Notes under the pieces: generated by a model
What the model was told of the DNA's origin: nothing
Database searches by the model: none
Seen by the model: only the letters and a program-made list of their open reading frames with translations
In this document: positions 59,476 through 64,000 of the stretch, piece after piece
How positions within the stretch are numbered: position 1 is the stretch's first letter
How the letters are laid out: the number at the start of each line of letters is the position of its first letter
Assembly: GCF_003263785.1 (NCBI RefSeq)
Contig: NZ_JYJK01000130.1
Coordinates: forward strand, 62,001-126,000
Direction: 5' to 3'
DNA: 64,000 nucleotides
Source of the DNA: Vibrio variabilis
GTDB lineage: Bacteria > Pseudomonadota > Gammaproteobacteria > Enterobacterales > Vibrionaceae
Position numbers and translations under genes: made by a program

Positions 59476-60244
59476 CTACTGCGCAAGCTGGTTGTAAGCG
59501 TCGATGCTCATGCCCGCGCTAAATCCGCCGTCGACACCAATCGACTGACCATTCACAAAAACTGCTGTCTTCTGACGCCAAAAAGTGCACCACTGCCGCC
59601 ACTTCCTCTGGCTTCGCAATGCGCCCGAGTGGTACCGCACGCTTCTCCATTCGAAGTTGAGGCTCGCCGCCTGAGGCATGAGCGCGGGGCGTATCCACAG
59701 AGGTTGGACATACTGCGTTAACACGGATCTGTTTGGTGCCAAGCTCGAGCGCCGCGGTTTGCGTAATACCTAGTACCGCCCATTTAGAGCTCGCAAGTGC
59801 GCCAAGATAAGGTACCCCTTGAGTCCCGGCCACTGAGGCAATATTGATAATGCTGCTGCCCTTTGGCATATAAGGCACCGCGTGTTTGATGGTGAGAGCC
59901 GTACCAAGAGCATTGACTTCAAAGTTGGCGTTATATTCGGACTTCTTCGATTCCATGATGGTACTGTAACCGTTGGTCGAGCCTGCACAGTTAACCAACA
60001 CATCGATTTGCCCATAGCGCTCAAACGCGATCGCCATAAGCTCACTCAGTGAAAACTCATCAGTGACATCGGCATAGACATAATGCGCCTCTAAGGTTTG
60101 TAGCGCCGGTTCATTGGCATTAATGCCTGCAATCACCAGTTTTGCACCAGCATTGATCAAGCGTTTTGCGATCGATTCGCCGATACCTGACGTACCGCCA
60201 ATTAGTACCACGACTTTGTCTGTAAGCTGGAAGGGCATAGACAT
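59476..60244 (-). CDS. SDR family oxidoreductase (frameshifted near the 3' end)
   Basis: A short-chain dehydrogenase/reductase. The NAD(P) loop is GGTSGIGESIAKRL near residue 16, with VNCAGSTNGY (NNAG equivalent) and the catalytic Ser plus YxxxK-like region (IASVAGTQGVPYLGALASSKWA, where the usual Y is replaced by L-G-A-L; catalytic geometry uncertain). The frame ends at about 59519 as SSFCEWSV; removing one base from the run at 59557-59561 gives DSSFVNGQSIGVDGGFSAGMSID, the usual ending, with the stop at 59476. Total about 255 aa. The substrate is unknown. Confidence 0.75.
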
Positions 60245-60461
60245 GGTTCTGTGTCCTCATATATTCAACATGGTTAAAATTTCACTGTGAACCAGTGTAT
60301 CGATTGTCTGTTACGTGCAGCAGTTAGTAACTGGAAACGATCCAGTAACATGCAAATGAATAAGCAGAAAAATAAAAGAGTTACGGATAATGCAAGCTTG
60401 TGGAGCGAGAGACTAAGGCATCCTTGCCTTAGAGTTGAGAGGAACTGTTTTGGCTACCGGG

Positions 60462-61253
60462 TTAGAAGAACCAAGTCGCACCAATGCGAACTTCACGGTT
60501 GCCATCAAGGTGTTTCATGCGTGACTCACCGCCCGCTTTAAAGAAGTGCTCTGAGTAGGTCACGTTACCCCAAATACTACCGTCAGATGTTAGCGGCACA
60601 CCACCTTCAAAGTTAAGCTCAAGCGACTGCTCGTTCTTACCGAATGCGTTGTTGTAGTTTGCGTACTGTGGGTTCACTGTTACGTAGTGACCTTGCTGTG
60701 ATAGGTAGAACGAGTTGAACCAGTTTGCTTGCCAACCGTTTTCTGAACGACCGTTGTCGTACTCGTTACGCATCACAGCCACATTTGGGTAAGAAACCCA
60801 GTTTTCAAATGGGGTGATCACTTTCGCAACCGCACCGATTGCAGCTGTTTGCTCAGTGCCGCTTTGTTTCGCTACCCAGTTAGAACCGTAACTGATGTAA
60901 TCAAGCGAGAAGCCAATTTCAGGAAGCACTTCTGAGCCAGTCGCGTGTACTTGGAAGTAACGAGCACGGATACGAGATAGACCAAAGTCCTTCGACTTGC
61001 CCTCTTGTCCGTCTAGGTTGGTTTGAAAATCAGTTTCAAATTGACCTAGGTAACCGATGTTCTCGTTATACGAGCCTGCCATGTTCAATTGCAAGCGAGT
61101 TAGGCCATCTTTGCCTTTCGCGCCAGAGTCGACTTTTAGGTAGGTTTGTGGGCGAGTCACGTCAGCTGGATCATTCGTTTGCTCTTCAGTTGCTTGCGCA
61201 TTGAACGCTAGCGCGGCAAGAACGGCTGCAGAAAGAGTTGAAAAGTGCTTCAT
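60462..61253 (-). CDS. Outer membrane beta-barrel protein
   Basis: A 263-aa exported protein: MKHFSTLSAAVLAALAFNAQA is a signal peptide, and the mature part alternates aromatic and polar residues as in barrels (ENIGYLGQFETDFQT, RARYFQVHATGSE). It ends in ATWFF, a terminal Phe typical of outer membrane barrels. I start at the ATG at 61251-61253; the longer frame from 61346 adds a non-signal stretch. It has no closer family that I recognise. Confidence 0.75.
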   Translation of the reverse strand: MKHFSTLSAAVLAALAFNAQATEEQTNDPADVTRPQTYLKVDSGAKGKDGLTRLQLNMAGSYNENIGYLGQFETDFQTNLDGQEGKSKDFGLSRIRARYFQVHATGSEVLPEIGFSLDYISYGSNWVAKQSGTEQTAAIGAVAKVITPFENWVSYPNVAVMRNEYDNGRSENGWQANWFNSFYLSQQGHYVTVNPQYANYNNAFGKNEQSLELNFEGGVPLTSDGSIWGNVTYSEHFFKAGGESRMKHLDGNREVRIGATWFF

Positions 61254-61425
61254 GTTTTTAATCCCATGATTATCAATAATTGCTGGGAAGTATGAAGCAC
61301 TGGTAGGGTAATCGAAGTAACTCTGGGTAATGTAACCTATATGCAAATCAAAAGGCTAAACACCCCTTCTATCGCTACATTTTATACAAGATGGGCAAGA
61401 GCACTACCTCGGCGTCCGACCGTCA

Positions 61426-61890
61426 CTAAACTGAAAACATGAAGTGATAACACATGATGACGGCGTCTTCGCGCCCTTGCTCAGTTGGGTAATAATCTCG
61501 GCGTCTGTCTACTTCGTTGAAGCCTTCTGATAGATAAAGCGACACTGCCGCATTATTACTTTCACGCACTTCAAGCCACGCACTGTCAGCTTGGCAAGAC
61601 TCACAGTAGGCCAATAGGTGCTGAATTAGTTGACGACCGTAACCTTGTCCTTGATGACTCGGCGACACGGCAACATTAAGTAATGACACTTCCCCTACCA
61701 CATTCTGGGCGTAGAAGTAGCCCACCACTTTATCATCTTCAAGCATCACCACATTGTGGGCACCACGTCCATTTAGCTCGGTGAGCATAGACGTTTTCCA
61801 AGGGTGGCTGTGTGCTTGCTGCTCAATAGCGATCACATCATCAAGGTGTGTTTCGCTCATCTGAGTGAAGCTAATATTATTGTTTGGCAC
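61426..61890 (-). CDS. rimI: Ribosomal protein S18-alanine N-acetyltransferase RimI
   Basis: GNAT enzyme acetylating the N-terminal Ala of S18. The acetyl-CoA loop is VSPSHQGQGYGRQLIQHLLAY near residue 80, and the active-site region includes WLEVRESNNAAVSLYLSEGF. I use the GTG at 61888-61890 (VPNNNISFTQMSETHLDDVIAIEQQAH), giving 154 aa, close to E. coli (148); the frame from 61923 is likely too long. It overlaps the holD 3' end by 14 bases, the usual holD-rimI arrangement. Confidence 0.9.
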   Translation of the reverse strand: MPNNNISFTQMSETHLDDVIAIEQQAHSHPWKTSMLTELNGRGAHNVVMLEDDKVVGYFYAQNVVGEVSLLNVAVSPSHQGQGYGRQLIQHLLAYCESCQADSAWLEVRESNNAAVSLYLSEGFNEVDRRRDYYPTEQGREDAVIMCYHFMFSV

Positions 61891-62314
61891 GGATTTGATT
61901 CCAAAGTTGACGCTTGTGGGCATCTTGACCTTCTATCTCTGCCAGCGGTGGCGAGATCAAAGTACGTGGCGACTGGTTTAGCTGATTGGCATGTTGCTCT
62001 GTCCATTGCTCCAGTCGCTGCTGCGCCGATTCAACGCCACAAAGCCAAATCCAATCCGGCATCGGCTCTGCGTCCAATTGACTCAGCATGTCCGGCGTAA
62101 TATGTAGCGCCTGGGACAGTTCAAGCTTCATCGCTTTGAGGATCTTTTCGAAAAAGGCAACCTTGTCGCCCTGTGGTTTCATAGACGAAACAAGTAACAA
62201 CTGACAAGATTCGGGCAGAGAAAAGCGAGCTTGAGCACTGTGCGGTAGTCGCTCAGGGTGCGTCAACTCCCAGGTCTGGATCCCCATCAACTGTAACGTC
62301 GTGCGGTTGTGCAT
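61877..62314 (-). CDS. holD: DNA polymerase III psi subunit HolD
   Basis: The psi subunit links the chi subunit to the clamp loader. The 145-aa protein has LQLMGIQTWELTHPERLPHSAQARFSLPE near the start, the typical HolD N-terminal motif, and helical ESAQQRLEQWTEQHANQL near residue 95. It is a small, fast-evolving protein, but the overlap with rimI supports the call. Confidence 0.88.
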   Translation of the reverse strand: MHNRTTLQLMGIQTWELTHPERLPHSAQARFSLPESCQLLLVSSMKPQGDKVAFFEKILKAMKLELSQALHITPDMLSQLDAEPMPDWIWLCGVESAQQRLEQWTEQHANQLNQSPRTLISPPLAEIEGQDAHKRQLWNQIRAKQ

Positions 62315-62497
62315 AGATTGGCCTCTATCTCAGGTTTGAGCAAAGATGTTGCGCCGTTTGAGGCAATTGAGCGAAGTGTAACAGAGCAGGTAAGGTTAGC
62401 CAAACGGCAAGCCATTCCAAAAACGGACGTAAGTTAAAATAATATGTAGCCATAAGGGTATGGCCTACGATAGACGACAAGCTTGAACTGAGAACAA

Positions 62498-63013
62498 TTA
62501 CAGCTCTAAAAATTCAGGACTGTACTCAATGGTGCCCGTTTTGCCTTCCAATAAGTCTGTAATCGCTTGCTCGGTTAATGATTTCACTTGGAATGCGCCT
62601 TCTGGTACTTCCCACTGGCACTTTAGGCCAAACTCACTGGCAGAGGTAAAACCAAATTTCGAGTAGTAATTCGGGTCACCAAGCACTGCACATGCGGGAT
62701 AACCAAAATCGAGTAACGTTTCGAATGCCTCTTTAACCAACGCTTTCGCGATACCCTGACCTTGGTGTGACGTCGCCACAGCAAGTGGTGCAAGCCCTTG
62801 CCAAGACAGCTCTTCGCCATCTATCGATACTGGTGAAAACAGGACATGACCAATCACCTCGCCTTCGTCACTACAAGCAACCAAAGAGAGCGTTAAACGG
62901 CTGTTTTCACGCAGCGCCATGACCAGATTGGCTTCGGCGTCGGTGTCAAATACCGACTTCAGTAGGCGGTCAATCGCCAGTATATCGGCAGGTGCCTCAG
63001 TTCGAATAAGCAT
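62498..63013 (-). CDS. GNAT N-acetyltransferase (YhbS-like)
   Basis: A 171-aa GNAT protein starting MLIRTEAPADILAIDRLLKSVFDTDAEANLV. The acetyl-CoA site is LAPLAVATSHQGQGIAKALVKEAF, followed by AVLGDPNYYSKFGFTSASEFGL, a YhbS-type ending. It is 12 bases downstream of ubiT, so the two are cotranscribed. YhbS and UbiT are also neighbours in E. coli. The substrate is unknown. Confidence 0.88.
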   Translation of the reverse strand: MLIRTEAPADILAIDRLLKSVFDTDAEANLVMALRENSRLTLSLVACSDEGEVIGHVLFSPVSIDGEELSWQGLAPLAVATSHQGQGIAKALVKEAFETLLDFGYPACAVLGDPNYYSKFGFTSASEFGLKCQWEVPEGAFQVKSLTEQAITDLLEGKTGTIEYSPEFLEL

Positions 63014-63025
63014 TAGACACCTCTT

Positions 63026-63523
63026 TTACGTCAGGTACGGGTTGCAACCTTTATGTACAAACTCAGCTAAGTGCATGAGTGCAGATAGCATCGGCTTTGG
63101 CAGCGCATCAAGATCGACACTGTCCATCAAGTTTTTCACTTCTAAACCTAACTCAGTGTCGCCTTCGATACTTAAACGGCGCTGGAAGAATAACGTATCA
63201 GGGTCTTCTTTACGACCAGCAATCAAAACTAAGTCATTGAGATTTCCACTGAAGCTGACATCTTCTTGTGGCTCAAAATCAGCAACAATCAGCGATTCAT
63301 CACTGTAGGAAATGTACCAACTGAGGTTTAGATCACGAATATGGACTTTCAACCACTTATCTTCAAGAAACTCGAAGTCACCGTCCTCAAGTGCTTCTTT
63401 AAAAACGGTTTTTAGTCCTTCAAGCAGGGCACGGTTCTGAATTTTGTTCGGCAGAAAATGGACTGGAGATCGCAAAATTTGTGCTGCGTTTTTAACTAGT
63501 TGACTACGAATCTTGTCTAACAC
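63026..63523 (-). CDS. ubiT: Ubiquinone anaerobic biosynthesis accessory factor UbiT (SCP2 family)
   Basis: UbiT (YhbT) is a sterol-carrier-protein-2 domain protein that supports O2-independent ubiquinone synthesis with UbiU and UbiV. The 165-aa protein starts MLDKIRSQLVKNAAQILRSPVHFLP and carries LIVADFEPQEDVSFSGNLND and RRLSIEGDTELGLEVKNLMDSV, both typical. UbiU and UbiV would be expected close by but are not inside this window. Divergent from the PAS gene at the window end. Confidence 0.9.
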   Translation of the reverse strand: MLDKIRSQLVKNAAQILRSPVHFLPNKIQNRALLEGLKTVFKEALEDGDFEFLEDKWLKVHIRDLNLSWYISYSDESLIVADFEPQEDVSFSGNLNDLVLIAGRKEDPDTLFFQRRLSIEGDTELGLEVKNLMDSVDLDALPKPMLSALMHLAEFVHKGCNPYLT

Positions 63524-63702
63524 GCGGTTTTTCCGTTAGTTTGTACTTAAGAAACGCCATAATACGGTATTCGTACAAAAAAAATCCTGTTGTGCGTCAA
63601 AAATTTTTTGCTTTTGTCTTAACCCTTTCCTAACCGATAAATCACAGTTATAGTGTGTGGGTTACTGATATATAAGCGCTTCAGAGAACTGGTAGTACAT
63701 TG

Positions 63703-64000
63703 ATGTCATCCAAATTGTTAAAGGAATACTTTGCTAAGTTAACGTCTAATAGCCCCTTCTTTTTTGCTATTTTAGACGACGAGCACCGTTATTGGATGGT
63801 CAATGATCGCTACTGCGATGTGGCCGGTCTTACCCACAGCGACCTCATTGGTATGAATGATCATGAGGTACTTGGCACCCGTTTCTACCACCAGCTCAAA
63901 CCTTATTACGAACGCGCTTTTCTTGGTGAGTCGATTGAAGCGGAAGTGACTCTCGACGAATCCGACATCGAATCCAGCCTGCATTTTAGTGTCTCTCCCA
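63703..64000 (+). CDS. PAS-domain sensor protein (3'-partial)
   Basis: The start MSSKLLKEYFAKLTSNSPFFF follows a weak ribosome site, and a PAS-type domain follows (FFFAILDDEHRYWMVNDRYCDVAGLTHSDLIGMNDHEVLG). The frame is still open at base 64000, so the output domain is not visible. In V. cholerae the gene next to the ubiT homolog is rocS, a c-di-GMP phosphodiesterase with a PAS-GGDEF-EAL layout; this could be its counterpart, but I cannot see the catalytic part. Confidence 0.7.
   Translation, partial: MSSKLLKEYFAKLTSNSPFFFAILDDEHRYWMVNDRYCDVAGLTHSDLIGMNDHEVLGTRFYHQLKPYYERAFLGESIEAEVTLDESDIESSLHFSVSP

Noticed and set aside
60287..60541. 84-codon plus-strand frame near the OMP gene
   Set aside because: It overlaps the OMP gene 3' end antisense and has no support.
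1..64000. Prophage, insertion sequence, CRISPR array, tRNA or rRNA genes
   Set aside because: No transposase, integrase, repeat-spacer pattern or cloverleaf/rRNA-like sequence was seen.

Overview
The window is chromosomal DNA from a gammaproteobacterium, almost certainly a Vibrio. The evidence is the protein families and their order: ppnN / xni / rlmM-ygdD-gcvA with the small RNA GcvB, then pgm-seqA / ybfF-fldA-fur, glnS / nagE / nagA-nagC / asnB, then fusA / radA / PilZ protein / serB / ytjB / deoDBAC / nupC / tatD, and prfC ... rimI-holD. Much of this order is also seen in Escherichia coli, and the PilZ-serB-deo part resembles the Vibrio cholerae VC2342-VC2353 neighbourhood. No tRNA, rRNA, transposase, integrase, prophage or CRISPR array was found.

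Layout. 1-10.7 kb: nucleotide hydrolase ppnN (cut by the window edge), Xni, the RlmM/DUF423/hydrolase/GcvA run with divergent GcvB, pgm-seqA, ybfF, a DUF2788 protein, fldA, a DUF4442 protein and fur. 10.7-20.6 kb: glnS, the GlcNAc genes (transporter nagE divergent from nagA-nagC, with NagC-like and CRP-like sites between them), a Kef-type antiporter and asnB. 20.6-30.4 kb: an accessory mix of NnrS, a MATE exporter, LysR/chrA, an HD-GYP-like protein, a long-chain acyl-CoA ligase, a DUF1127 protein and another LysR regulator. 30.4-38.6 kb: a second-type EF-G, radA, a large tandem-PilZ protein, serB and a YtjB-like membrane protein. 38.6-50.9 kb: a nucleoside block with deoCABD catabolism, the NupC carrier, and a BMP-type ABC importer (binding protein, double ATPase, two permeases). 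51.1-52.7 kb: prfC. 52.9-61.3 kb: a variable segment between prfC and rimI with an MFS transporter, an Omp85-type barrel, two paralogous TPR proteins, an acidic pentapeptide-repeat protein, an SDR enzyme and an outer-membrane protein. 61.4-64 kb: rimI-holD, a GNAT protein, ubiT and the start of a PAS sensor.

The most important caution is that about 20 genes carry single-base indels, nearly all one-base losses in or next to short homopolymers, and many are in conserved housekeeping genes. In each case one base restores a full-length family member. I read these as sequencing or assembly errors, so the genes are listed as single CDSs with the break position given, not as real pseudogenes.

The best candidates for something less described are the small exported protein with a glycine-zipper region and an EEYIA-like pentapeptide tail (59.0-59.5 kb), and the divergent Omp85-like/TPR cluster beside it. 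The HD-GYP-like protein with GAP in place of GYP, the shared GCAAACG operator core across the nucleoside genes, and the inverted GC-rich repeat pair at 50.9-51.0 kb also stand out.
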